A stretch of 64,000 bases of DNA from Diphasiastrum complanatum (Eukaryota > Streptophyta > Lycopodiopsida > Lycopodiales > Lycopodiaceae): contig CM055112.1 in the NCBI GenBank assembly GCA_029204225.1, positions 717,852 to 781,851 on the forward strand, in the 5' to 3' direction. Made by a program: the position numbers and the translations under genes. Each line of letters opens with the position of its first letter. Position 1 is the first letter of the stretch. Positions 47,930 to 60,400 of this stretch are shown piece after piece. The notes under the pieces were generated by a model that was not told the origin of the DNA, made no database searches, and saw only the letters and a list, made by a program, of their open reading frames with translations.

Positions 47930-50598
47930 AATGTGCTGCATATGTCAAAACCATAATGTTAGTCTTATGTTTGGATCTAAATACACATGGAAAATTGAAA
48001 GCATCTTGAAGAATCTATACAGTGATGTGATCTTCTCCCCATGCTTTTGATACTGCATTAACAAACTCGACACAAGTCCTTTGGAAAACTTTCTTATCAA
48101 TATCAGAGTATTTATCTTTTCTTAAAATAACAATCACACTATCAAGTTTCTTCCATACATTAGCTTTTAGTACTCTGGTTTTGCCATCTTGCTCGAAGTC
48201 TTGAATGGCAGCAATAATATATGTCCAGACTGAGTGTTGAAGATTAGAAGCCTTACCAGTATGATTTTATAGGAAACGACGTGCTTTTGCTCCTCCTATG
48301 CTTGGCTTAGTTGGCATGTTCCCATTCTTTCCTGAAAGCTTTTCATCTTTTTGAATTTTGACATGTCTGTAATGAAGTCCCGCTTTTGATAAAACATTTT
48401 CTAATCGAGAGATACCTTCCTTTGCTAATGATGTTGGCTTAGTATTCCAAGCAAAAACCATGCAGTACAAACAAGGGTGTTTTGATGTAGCACCGTGAGA
48501 GACATTATATATACATTTCAATGTTTGCAAATCACCTGCCAAGTGCCATTCTACATTGAAGTCTCCAACTCCTGGAACATTGAGAAGTCCTCCATCCATA
48601 TGGTCTTTGATGATCCTAGGATAAGATGTCCTTGAGAATATCCATGATACTATATCATGATCCTCCTTCAACACCTATCCAAAGAATTAATCAGACTTAG
48701 TTAACAAAGAATTAATACTATTTATTTAATGTAATGTAATAATGAGGCTAGTAACTTGAAACGCTGCCAACCACCATATATCGTTTTTTGACTGGACACT
48801 GAATCTGAAATCTTCTTGGTCCTCTGTTTGTGATAATGCACCATTCATGAGAGTTATACTAACCCTCTCCATCTTCTTCCCTTTCACAATTTCTGACTCA
48901 TCTAACTTAAGTACTATGATTATTTTGCCATTCACCTTTTCAAAGGTTATATAGTAGAATGTGACGATGTATCTCAGCAAGTGATTTAGATCAACAAATA
49001 AGTTGTTTGATGGATTGTAGAATATCGATCTTCCATTAGTTTCATACACCTCAATATGAAATAGAGTTCCAGTGATCTTATGCATACCTATGTTTAATGT
49101 ATCTGTTTCTTTCTTCAAGTGATATGTCCTAGGGATTCGGACTTTTCTAGTTTGAACTTGTTTAAAAGCTTCTCTAATTAGTTTAAATATTGTTGCATAT
49201 GCTTCCCTGCTAATACTTGCAAAATCACAAGCACCTTGAACTATAGTCTTATCCAAACTTTTTTGAATGTCCACCATCAAAGACTTTGTTATTTTACACT
49301 TTACATTTGAACTCCTATTGTGCATCATGATACGCCTATCAATATTGTGCCCAATGGCATTCCTAGTGAAGCATTGTCTTTAATATTCCGTGGGGCTACT
49401 AATGCATATCTGCAACAAAAACAGATAGTTAACAGAATATCACCATAGTTCAAATTAAATCCAAATGTCATTGAAAAACCTACAACAATCAGAATATGCT
49501 TACTTGAATACACAGATCCTTTTATTTCAATAAACTCCTTTTAAAAGCAATATCCTTGAAACTTTGTCGCTTTCGTTTCTTACTTTCAATCTTCTTCTTT
49601 GCCAATTCCACATCCGTAATTGTAAGTTTTCAATACGAATAGATTGTAAAATTGATTTTCTTCTAATGTCTTTTGGAGATGACAATCTCTATTCTGACAG
49701 TAAGAGGATATTCGAATTAACTCACCTTCTAAAAACTTTATTCATATAAAGTTATTTTCCATGGTTCTGCAACCTTTCACAATATCCTAGTAATCCACTA
49801 TGCCCATTGCATATCCATGTAACTAAATGAGTTATTGAGGAGAATGTGGAATGTGTAAAAGTGCATGGATCTTGTGGATATAATGTTCCATCTATCCACA
49901 ATTCCAAGTTTTTCTTTCCTTCTGCCCTGTAATGAGAACGATCCTCAACAGATATTTGAATTCCTTTGCATCCTCTTCTCTGCAAAGGTGCCAAATCAAT
50001 AGGGATATCCACATGTAGATGATACAATGTCATTATCAGAAAAAACAATAAAGTAATCAGTTGCATTAAAGTACTATGACCAGATTCTATGAAGCAAAAC
50101 ATAATACTCATCTTTGACTATATTATATACTCTGTACAATCAATCCAATCTCCATGCTTGTATGCTTGATTCAAATTTGGAAATGCCGCTCATTTTTTCA
50201 TTCCAATAGGTAGTTGGCGCTTTTCCATTCCAATGTGATGATGTCATTCATAATTAGAGATGGCACCCATATTTCCATTCTCGTGGAAGGAATGCATATG
50301 TAAACATTTTGCTATTTTTCCTAATTCGAATCTGGGGATGGCGGTCATATTCTAGCTCTAGTGAAAATATTGCCCTTTTCGTAACCAATGGAGGGAATAT
50401 TTTTGAATTTAGCCAAGCTATACTGCAAACTGTTTACAGTTCTTAATTGTGAATATAGACACTGTTTGGGAGTTGGGGAGGCCTCGGGAGTGGTGGGAGC
50501 AAGAAATAAACAACATTATTTTTTTTATTTTGATATTTTTGTATATCCTACATAGCATTTCTTAAAGGTTCTTTTTGATATTGAGAACTCCTCTAATG
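47930..50598 (-). mobile_element. CATTAG-type transposon, copy 2 (left end lost)
   Basis: Matches 58631-61493 in order. The right end at 50598 is ...CTCCTCTAATG, the same terminal sequence as 61493. The left part, including the C-terminal coding exon and left inverted repeat, is missing beyond 47930. The flank at 50599 is LTR sequence of the Copia family at 1-3 kb in reverse, so the element or its fragment sits in that LTR. Confidence 0.85.
48060..50140 (-). pseudogene. transposase-like gene of copy 2
   Basis: Exons parallel those of copy 1. 49752-50111: YHLHVDIPIDLAPLQRRGCK, LELWIDGTLYPQDPCTFTHS, WICNGHSGLLGYCERLQNHG, then a TAA. 48757-49405: SNVKCKITKSLMVDIQKSLD, ACDFASISREAYATIFKLIR, IIIVLKLDESEIVKGKKMER and IWWLAAFQ. 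48267-48674: KEDHDIVSWIFSRTSYPRII, EWHLAGDLQTLKCIYNVSHG, SKHPCLYCM. The segment after CLYCM that holds HVCTLHAEVRLIEKIIYL in copy 1 is deleted here; then HVKIQKDEKLSGKNGNMP, GGAKARRFL and a TAA. The frame goes on to VWKKLDSVIVILRKDKYSDI and CVEFVNAVSKAWGEDHIT near 48030, sequence partly lost in copy 1. The two copies thus complement each other as evidence for the ancestral protein. Unknown family; see copy 1. Confidence 0.75.
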
Positions 50599-50670
50599 CT
50601 TGGATGATCTATTTATAGATTTCATCCATGTATTAGTTACATTAAATGTTTGTCACCTATCTCAATCTCT
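50599..50670 (-). repeat. fragment of the Copia LTR family of 2.8 kb
   Basis: TTGGATGATCTATTTATAG and ATTTCATCCATGTATTAGTT match the reverse complement of about 2810-2880. It adjoins the transposon end at 50598. Bases 50671-51273 contain no recognised gene. Confidence 0.7.
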
Positions 50671-51273
50671 CCAAAACTAGATCTACTTCACATCAAATGA
50701 TGGAGTATGGGAAAAGTTAGGATCTAACACTCTTAGAACATGTGAAATACACTAAGAAACCAAATTTGACTCAAATACAATGATATTGCATGAAACAAAA
50801 TGGCTAAGATCTCAAAACAGTGCCTAGATCACATATAGATGAGATTCGTAAGCATTCAACTGTGATTTTGGATCAAACAAGCAATCTCTTGGCCAAACCA
50901 AATGTGTCCACCCAGGCCTAGGTGCCCTACCTAACCCTTTTCAAAAGCTTATAACTTTTGATTGCCTCAACCAAATGGAATGAAACTGATTGCATCAGAA
51001 ACTAGACAAAATTAGCTTCAAAACAAGCTATCTAGCAAGATTTTTGGATCAAACATGAAAGAGAACTTCCAAATTAAAATTGGATGTTCCTCAAACGTGT
51101 CTGAGCACCTGATTCCGTATAGTACCAGGTCAGACCCAATGAATGCCCTATTGATCTCTTTTGATCCAAAATTGGACAAGATAGCTAGGAAAATGGGCCT
51201 TGACAATTTCTAGCTCAAGATTGATGAATAGTTTTCATTTAAATGGATCGAAATGCATGGTAGCCTTAGGTAG

Positions 51274-51285
51274 GCTCTGATACCA
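51274..51285 (-). other. primer binding site of an LTR element
   Basis: The reverse complement reads TGGTATCAGAGC, directly abutting the LTR at 51286. The expected internal coding region to the left is absent. Confidence 0.9.
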
Positions 51286-52129
51286 TGTTGAATTTCACAC
51301 ATGTGGATTGTGCACTACATGTACTTGTGATCTCCTAAGGTGTGTAGATGCACCAAGATCAAGACTAGATTGAGATTCAAGATCTATCTTTGATTCTATG
51401 GCAAAAACACACTACTACATGCATTCAATCACTTCCAACTCTCACTCACACGTGTGGGAAGTGTTCCAAAAGTATTATAAGTAAAAACAAGCTACTCTCC
51501 TCGGGTAGAGAGAGAAAAAACCATCATGAGCTCTCGGGTAGAGAGAGAAAGCTAGAAATTCAATGACACTCAAAATCCACTCAATCTCAAAATCAATTAG
51601 ATCCAAAATGAGGAGTACAATGATACTAGTAGATTCATGAGCTACCACTATGATTAACTATGGTTGGATCACACTTTGCCACCTCTTAATCCTATTGGAC
51701 CATTGATCCATGCACCTCTAAATTCTATTGGACTATATTCAAGCACACCTCAAATTCCTATTGGACCACACATGGTTCCACCTCTAAAACCTATTGGACC
51801 TCTTAAACTTCATCAAACAAAAGCATTACACTTGTCTACACTCTAATTGGAACAAGTTTGTCCTCCTACTCTATTTTGGCTCAATAGTGGCATTACAATT
51901 GGAAATGGATAATTTGCCATCTATGCCAAATTTGACCCTATCAACATCCTACGCCTAAATGCTTGACTATGAAATTCTATCAGACCCCTATATCAAACAT
52001 TTTGATTTACTTTACAATTCTCCACGCGTGGGAACATCCTCCACACATGTGAGATTCACTTACAAACTTCTATCATAAAAAATACCAAGCTAGATTTTTG
52101 CCAATTTCTCACAAATTTTACCATCAACA
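51286..52129 (-). repeat. 5' LTR (minus orientation) of an otherwise lost element
   Basis: Starts TGTTGAATTTCACACATG (plus strand), the end CA on the minus strand before the primer site. The outer end is set near 52129 by a CA and is approximate. It contains a degenerate repeat (51670-51810). Bases 52130-52742 to the right show no gene. Confidence 0.65.
51670..51810. repeat. degenerate minisatellite within the LTR
   Basis: CCTATTGGACC or a close variant occurs five times at intervals of about 30-36 bp, each following a CACCTCT-type block. It creates the false 60-codon proline/isoleucine-rich frame at 51664-51846. Confidence 0.8.
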
Positions 52130-52742
52130 ATGACAAATTATCTCTCGGTGCTGCTCTTTGTGGGAACGGTAACCCTTCATACTACATTTCTCACTCTTTT
52201 TGAGTTCAGCATGCTATGACATATGCGAACTTTTTGGCGCCACTTTAGGGGAGCACAGCCAACGAGAGACTTATCTGTCAACGAAAACTTTATTGTCCAA
52301 ATCAAAAAAGCATATTTTTTCAAGTTATACTTATGTGCAGGAGCTATGAAGCGAAAGTGCCAAAATTCACAATATTTCTTAAAAGTTTTTCTTCATTCAA
52401 GCTGCTGATATTCAACATTACAAAAGAATGAAGTAATGTTACAATTTATCTATCGAGGTCAGTTTGCAATTGAGGGGGGGAATATGTGATCCTATTCTCA
52501 TAATTTTTTCTGAATTGGTGCTGCTCAAGTTTTCTTATGAAAGGTTATTGAATATAAAAAACACAATTGATCCTTTTGGATCAATCCTTGGTTGCAGTTG
52601 AAGAATTCATAGTTGATTCTACTCTATCCAGGCAGTTTATCTAACGGAATATTATACTGAAATTTCTAAGTCACTAAGCTATTGGAAGGCGGATTGTCTA
52701 AGGCAAATTTTGCTCCAAGTGATTATTCATGCAAATATTTAA

Positions 52743-53299
52743 TGGACTAACTGAAGGATTGTTCAAAAGCAACTATCTAAAAGACCTCTATCAAACTATG
52801 TGGAGGCTCACTTGTCATTGTTGAAGGGCATTAAGAATTTCATTGAAATCCATTGAAGAGCTATTATGTAAATGTGTGGATCAATAGGAGGCAACTCTTC
52901 ATGTGATAACTAAATGCAAACTATCTAATGTTGAAGACCAAGACTTGATGAGTACTCATTGGGTAGTTTCAAGGTTGACATTTATATTCAAGTTAGAAGG
53001 GCCATAATCAAATATGTCATTGAAAGATCTCTTTGGCCACTATTAGAGATATATGAAGGGTACAAACACAGCTCCGATGGGCATTATTCTCTGTGCATGA
53101 TTGACGTGCTATTGAAGAGTAGGTTATGGCATTACTTCCAGTGATGGGCTAGAATTACTGATTCAAATAACATGTGCTCTTTCTCGAAGTCAAAATAGCT
53201 TATGTTCGTTCTCTTTATTGAGCACTTCTCTATATTGAACCTATCTGTATCATACTAAACCATTCAGAACATAGATTAATGCTTCATATTTTATATTTC

Positions 53300-53337
<38 letters not shown>

Positions 53338-53481
53338 CAAACTACTAGCGTAGTTTTTATTCTCTCTCTTTGATATGAAGAATAGCATGCTTCTCATCCA
53401 TCAGCGCAAATCGCACGATGCCTCTGAATGTGTTCCATTAAAGAAAATATTGCAATTTTTCAATCGAGCTATCAGCTCTTC
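52743..53481. repeat. inverted copy of block D (partner 40218-41028)
   Basis: Reads as the reverse complement of 40218-41028: GGGTACAAACACAGCTCCGA, GGGCATTATTCTCTGTGCAT and AGACTTGATGAGTACTCATT all match in reverse. It ends exactly where the LTR at 53482 starts, although the partner sequence continues, so the LTR element inserted into this block. Confidence 0.85.
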
Positions 53482-53959
53482 TGTTATGGCCATATTCGGT
53501 TAAGGACCTGGAATAGTCCTAATATGGTAGACCGGCCCTCCAGTACTCGAGATTATTGGTCACACCATGATTTAATTCCATGTCAAGGCCTGTTTGTGAC
53601 TAATTACCTTGAGAGGACCCAGACACTCTAATTGAGACATTTGGAGCATTGCATGTCTGTGTGACAGATATAGGCAGGAGGGCTGCATGAAGAGGTGTAA
53701 TCTATTTATAATTGACCTGCATGGGGATTGCATGGTTACATGCACATGACTCTACTCTCTATATAATGAGGTGGGGATTCTCTCGTCGACATATTGGGTT
53801 TAGGTCACCATTTTCTCTCTTCTCCTCTTGCTTCACATGGGATGGCTTGGGGGCTAGATCAAGTTTTGATCTAGGATTGGTTGGGTGGTTTGGCTCCATA
53901 GTCTCTCTTATTGTGTTCTCCTATCCTCATCTTAGAGGCAATCCTTTTGGGTTATTACA
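53482..53959 (+). repeat. 5' LTR of a non-coding (LARD-like) LTR element
   Basis: TGTTATGGCC ... GGGTTATTACA, 478 bp, beginning TG and ending CA. The tail (GATCTAGGATTGGTTGGGT...) resembles that of the LTRs at 22037 and 27938, so the two families are related. The 3' partner is 57243-57448. Confidence 0.92.
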
Positions 53960-53960
53960 T

Positions 53961-53972
53961 TGGTATCAGAGC
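53961..53972 (+). other. primer binding site of the non-coding LTR element
   Basis: TGGTATCAGAGC, one base after the LTR. Confidence 0.95.
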
Positions 53973-56900
53973 CCGGCTAAGATGTGGTCTTGGATAGGGA
54001 AGGAGTCAAGCGCTACATCGGCTTGGAAGTTTGGAGCACTTGGATTTACATCCTAGTTCGAGTGCTATTTTCCTCGTGAAAATCAAGGAGTTGGATTCAC
54101 AAATTCCGTAGTAAGGCATGCTTGTCCAATATGATGGTAGAGTGCTCTTCTACATGATCGATTTTGGTAAAGATGCTATGAATTGTGTGAATTCATTCTA
54201 ATTTCTTGATTTTTTGAGAAAATTTTTAATGATGATAGATTAGATTGCTTGTTCTGTTCAGTTAAAGGTTAGATTGTTTACACCAATCCATAATGTCCTG
54301 AAGCATGTAATTTTGTTTTAGTTCATAGATAAATTGATAGTATATCAATTTATCTGGCTGTATGGACTGTTTAAAATAAAAATACATGATTCAGCTGATT
54401 GCATTGATGAGGATGAAAAAAAATTTTCCCTTATGTGAACCCCCCAGAGAATCTGCATGATGGAACATTGATTGGGAGAGCAATAGTCTAATTCTTTAAA
54501 TTTAGAATAGCATGTTTGGTTAGTAAAACAATCATTACCCTGTTAAAACTAATATTTAGCTTGAGAGCATGCATTTGGAACTGTAAAGCTTTGGTATTTT
54601 GGATTTTGGATTTCCTTTCTCTAGGGACAATATGCTAAGCCAGTTTATCTTGGAACCTTTTGTACTATTTGATCTTTGGTCAAGCTGTATAGTCGATTTT
54701 GGAAATGAAGTTTTTTAAGCCGATCTTGACATAAAGAGATGAATAATACAGTTCTCAAGCATATACCCAGTATAGGAATTCGATTCCTTGGTACGATGCT
54801 ATTTAAACTATTTAACTCTTAGAGTATTGGTATACCCAGTAAATGGAGTTAAATTGTATTTTTTTCGATTTTTTCTCCTTTTCCAATCGGTGGAACACCG
54901 ATCAGTGGTTTATTGTGGTTTTGATGATTTAGGTCATTAAATTTGAATAAACCAAAAGCTTTTGGAATACTTGTTAAATAATTAATGGTGGAAAAATTAT
55001 AGTGTTTGGAGGTAATTCTTTAATCAACAATGTTATTTCGGGGTGAATATAGTATAGGAAGAAGTACCTAAATCCAAATCTTATTTCCCATTCATTACAG
55101 ATAATTTCAACGAAGTAATTCTTAATCCTGTAAGTGAAAAGGGCAAACAATACAATTTTATTGGAAAAATCATAATAATAGGAACTGATCAAAAGTAGAA
55201 CTGATTTCATTTCCAGTTAAAATCCTATGGTGGTTTGTATATCAATAATTATACCTACGTATAGGATAGAGATGAAACTGTTTTAAATTTTTTTTCCTAT
55301 AGTAATTCGGTTTCTTACATTTACTAATGTCATTACATCTTCTTGATACCTTAGTTGAAAGATTTTCAGGGAGCTGAAAATTCTAAGGGGGGAAGAAGAG
55401 TGGACATCATGGGTAGTAAGTGTGATCGGGAAATGTATTTCGCAATTAGGATTTTAGCAATCCCAGTAAATAATTGCTTAATACTGGATATTAATTTCCT
55501 GGGTAGGATTCATTTAGTTGAATTTATATCTAATATCTTTGTAATTATTAAGTTATTCGCAGCTCTGGATGTCAATTGTGATGTTAGAAGTAGAATCTGA
55601 TATATGGAGTACATTGGATCTATTAATTGATAGAAGCTTGTCCCTAGAGTTAATGCTCTTGGATCTAGTGGGATTCGAAGCTTATCATTAACCAGAAAAG
55701 ATCATAATGTAATGAGGAACCATGTTAATTCTTCTGATTGGATCACAAGATCAGGTGTGGATGTGGATCTCCATTTGATGGGCCATGCCATTCATCAAAA
55801 TAAAATGGATTTTCCAGTATTTGAGAACAAGAGATAATATCCTATAGTGATTATAGGACAGCCAGAAGATCAATGGATCTATAGAATATCAGATAAGGCG
55901 GTTAAGGATTTTCTAGAAGGAAAAGCTGACGGTATGGGACATCAGTAATTTTGAAAAGGAAATTCTAGGACTATAAAGATCTGATATGGGAAAAAAAGAA
56001 ACCATTCGATCAAATGTGAGATATTTTGGGAAATTTTGAGGTTTAATCTAGATCCCAATGTGGTATCTCATTATTTACAAAATCAGAGGCCCTCAAATCT
56101 ATTTCTCGCTTTTTTAATTAATCCTTTACTTCTTAGTAATTTCTTGAATATAGGTTATCAGACTGATTTATATGATTCTTTCAAACATGAAGTTATTCTT
56201 CTGAAAGACTGTTATGTCATATAAATTACTACTTGTGTTAACAGACTTGGAATTCAGATAAATTTCAAGGTTAAAATGTTTCAATTTCTTAAACCTTAGA
56301 ATTTCTCTGTTGCATAAATGGATTTCAATAGAATGGTAGTTTCTATCATTTGGGTTGAAAATATTTGAAGGAAAAGTCATGTTTGTAATAGAGTGAATCT
56401 TTTAGTGGATGCACTTATTACTGAATTTTTCATGTGTTTATATATTTTCATATATCATCTTTCCAGTTAACTTTTATTAAAATTTACAATTTCATTAAAA
56501 GGAGGGGTGAAGTGGTGGGATAAAATTATGTTTGAGAATCTGTAGGTTGCATAGTTTTCGAAATAGATCCAGATGTGGGATAGAAATGAGATTTGGTCTG
56601 AAAGTAATTTTGGATAGATTCAGAGTAAAATACCCAGTTGGAACTTTTTGAATAAGAGAAAATCTCTAGGGATTTGTGTGGACAATCTGGAACTAGAACA
56701 AGGTTGGAATTTGAATCATTATCTATTAGTAGTACAGTAAAAGGTCAAAAGTTACTAATTCCATTTTGATTGGAATAGAAGTAAGTTTGATCATAATTTA
56801 AGTTTGAGAGTTCTATGTTGGACCAACTTAATCTTACTTTAGTACTAGGATCATAGGGGGGTTGATTGAGTGAAGAAATTGTGTAATTAGAGGTAAGTGG

Positions 56901-57228
56901 GATTGAAAAAGTGTTGAGAGTGAATGTTATTCGTCTCAGGGATTTTACGGATATGTTATTTACTTATGAAAAAAAGATAATATTTTGTAGCCGAGTTACA
57001 AGATCTCAGTGAGATATGTGAGTAGCATATGTGGGTTATGGAAGAATCTGCCAGTAAATAATGTGTTTATGTACAGAGCAGAGATTAACGGTTGGAAACA
57101 GTTTTTCTCTGAGTACTTGTTTGATATGAAAGTCGGATTAAGGATAATGATTTTTTCGGTTAATACTGAAAGTTAAAGAAACTGTAATTTTTTCCTGTTC
57201 TTTGGAGCTTCTAAGGATAGAAGCAGTT
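53973..57228 (+). mobile_element. internal region of the LTR element, no coding domains found
   Basis: About 3.26 kb, AT-rich, longest frames about 80 codons with no gag, protease, integrase, RT or RNase H motif on either strand. Primer site, polypurine tract and LTRs are clear, so it fits a large retrotransposon derivative (LARD), which is moved by enzymes of another element. A purine run AAGGGGGGAAGAAGAG at 55384-55399 looks like a second polypurine tract. Confidence 0.75.
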
Positions 57229-57242
57229 TAAGGAGGGCTGAA
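57229..57242 (+). other. polypurine tract
   Basis: AAGGAGGGCTGAA just before the 3' LTR. Confidence 0.75.
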
Positions 57243-57448
57243 TGTTATGGCCATATTTGGTTAAGGACCTGGAATAGTCCTAATATGGTAGATCGGCCCT
57301 CCAATACTCAAGATTATTGGTCACGCCATGATTTAATTCCATGTCAAGGCTTGTGACTAATTACCTTGAGAGGACTAGACACTCTAATTGAGACATTTGG
57401 AGCATTGCATGTATGTGTGATGGATATAGGTAGGAGGACTGCATGAAG
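57243..57448 (+). repeat. 3' LTR, truncated by a DNA transposon
   Basis: Matches the first 210 or so bases of 53482-53959 with roughly 5% differences by eye and one 4-base deletion. It stops at GCATGAAG, where the transposon begins; the 5' LTR continues AGGTGTAATC. The remaining half of the LTR was not found on the other side of the transposon. Confidence 0.9.
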
Positions 57449-60400
57449 CATTAGAGGAGTTCTAAATCCAAAAAAGACCCTTTGTAAAAATTCTTTTTAT
57501 ATTTTTTCTCAAATTTTTCTTACACATGGACCAATTAAAACACTCAAATTTGAAATCTACGTAACGTAACTTTTTGAGTCCACATTTTGATTCCATACTA
57601 AAAATGGCATAACTTTTTAGTGGTGAGTCCAAATTTAGCGGAGTTTAGTGCATTTGAAAGCGCTCGACAAGGGCATTTGTCTAGTGGTTATATGCATTAC
57701 AAATCACACAATACCGAGTACTATTAGGAAATTTATTAATATAATGTCCTTCTTGATTGCAATTTTGGCAAAACCGGACATTCCCTTGGTGAAACTCCAT
57801 AGTAACAAACTCCTTCGTGACTGCTAGTAATGGGTCACTAGCTTTCACCTTCTGCTTATTCTTCTTTGACCATCTCCCATCACGCAAAGAAGACAAACTC
57901 TCTTTCGAACTTGAGGAATCATCTGATTCTGTACCTGTATTTGAGTCAGAATTAGACGAGTCATCTTGTTGATGTTGTTGACGCTATCGCCGGTACTTCT
58001 TCTGAGTGTCTTCTTTCTCCAATTGACTTGTAACTTCCACAATATGTTCCAGGCCCTGACCCTGTAATGAAGTAGTTCCTCGTCGAAGAACCTTATGTAA
58101 TCCATGACGGAAATAGTTAATGTGTTTTGCATTTGTGAGTAATCCCTGTAATCTCTTTTTCAGAACTTGGAAATGTTGAACATAAGATAATACGTCCTCC
58201 TTTCGTTTCTGCTTGATCGCCTACAATTTGAATAATTGACACTTTGTATTTGGTATAATACAATCAATACATTTACATTGAGTATTTCTCCTTTCTTGTT
58301 CAATGAATTTGCAAAGCAATTCTGAACATGTCAAGATTTGATGATAATGATGATCTTGTACTCGACAATCATCTAATTTTCTCTTCCTGTATGAACTTGC
58401 ATGCTTTTCTAAACTTGTTGTATTGTGTGGACTTTGTTATATGTTGAATCTGAACTCTGCGGTAGAACCACTGAAACAATTGACAAATGTAGTTTCGTTT
58501 TTCATTGGTTCTTCCATGTTGTGTATTTCGATGAAATGTTGCTCGTGCTTGTCGGTGTGACTTCTCCATCCCTTGTGATGACCATACACTCAAGCTTCCA
58601 TTTTTGCAAAAAATGTTGTATGATCTCTTAGTATGTGCTGCATATGTCAAAATCATAATGTTAGTCTTATGTTTGGATCTAAATATATATTTAAATTTGA
58701 AAGCATTTTAAGAATTTAATACTAACCATATAATGAGTGATGTGATCATCTCCCCATGCTTTTGATATTGCATTAACAAACTCGACACAAGTCCTTTGGA
58801 CAGCCTTCTTATCAATATCAGAGTATTTTTCTTTTCTTAAAATAGCAATCATACTATCAAGCTTTTTCCATACATCAACTTTTAGATCTCTGGTTTTGCC
58901 GACGACATGCTTTTGCTCCTCCTATGTTTGCCTTAGTTGGCATATTCCCATTCTTTCCTGAAAGCTTTTCATCTTTTTGAATTTTGACATGTCCTTTATG
59001 GAGTCCTGCTTTTGATAAAACATCTTCTAATCGAGAGATAGCTTCCTTTGCTAATGATGCTGGCTTAGTATTCCAAGCAAAAACTATATGAAGATAAATG
59101 ATCTTTTCTATTAATCTAACTTCTGCATGAAGAGTGCAAACATGCACATTTTTTAAGGGGATAGGCAGCACAGGCTTCAAGTTTGGATTTGCATATTCTC
59201 TAGTAATTCCTGTGCTCCTAGTTACATTTTTTGCCATTTTCATACAGTACAAACAAGGGTGTTTTGATGTAGCAACGTGAGAGACATTATATATACATTT
59301 TAATGTTTTCAAATCACCTGCTAAGTGCCATTCAACATTGAAGTCTCCAACTCCTAGAACATTTAGAAGTGCTCCATCCATATGGTCCTTGATGATCATA
59401 GGATAAGATGTCCTTGAGAATATCCATGATAATATATCATGATCCTCTTTTAGCACCTGTCCAAAAAAATTAATCAGACTTAATTTACAATGTATTAATA
59501 CTATTCAATGAATGTAATGTAATAATGAGGCTAGTTACCTGAAACGCTGCCAACCACCATATATCATTTTCTAACTGTACACTAAATCTGAAACCTTCTT
59601 GGTTCTCTGTTTGTGATAGAGCACCATTCATGAGAGTTGTACTAACCCTCTCCATCTTCTGCCCTTTCACAATTTCTGACTCATCTAACTTAAGTACTAT
59701 GATTATTTTGCCACTCACCTTTTCATAGGTTATATCATAGAATGTGATGATGTATCCCAGCAAGTAATTTAGATCAACAAATAAATTGTTTAATGAATTA
59801 TAGAATATCGATCTTCCATCAGTTTCATACACCTCCTCAATATGAAATGGAGTTCCAATGATCTTATGCATACCTATGTTTAATGTATCCCTCTCTTTCA
59901 AGTGATATGTCCTAGGGATTGGGACTTTTCTAATTTGAACTTGTTTAAAAGCTTCTCTAATTAGTTTAAATATTGTTGCATATGCTTCCCTGCTAATACC
60001 CGCAAAATCACAAGCACCCTGAACTATAGTCTTATCTAAAATTTTTTGAATGTCCACCATCAAAGACTCTGCTATTTTACACTTTACATTTGAAATCCTA
60101 TTGTTCATGATGATACGCTCAGTGGATTTGCAAGTCAATATTGTGTCCAATGACATTCCTAGTGAAGCATTGTCTTTAATATTCCGAGGAGCTAATAATG
60201 CATATCTGCAACAAAAACAGATAGTTAACAGAATATCACCATAGCTGAAATTAAATCCAAAAGTCATTGAGAACTTACAAAAATCAGAATATGCTTACTT
60301 GAATGCACGGATCCTTTTATTTCAATAACCTCCTTTTGAAAGCGTTTGAATATCCTGCAACTTTTTCACTTTCGCTTCTTACTTTCAGCCTTCTTCTTTG

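Noticed and set aside
57680-58260. A separate retrotransposon gag gene
   Set aside because: The segment continues the transposase frame and lies inside the transposon's inverted repeats; no LTR or protease accompanies it.
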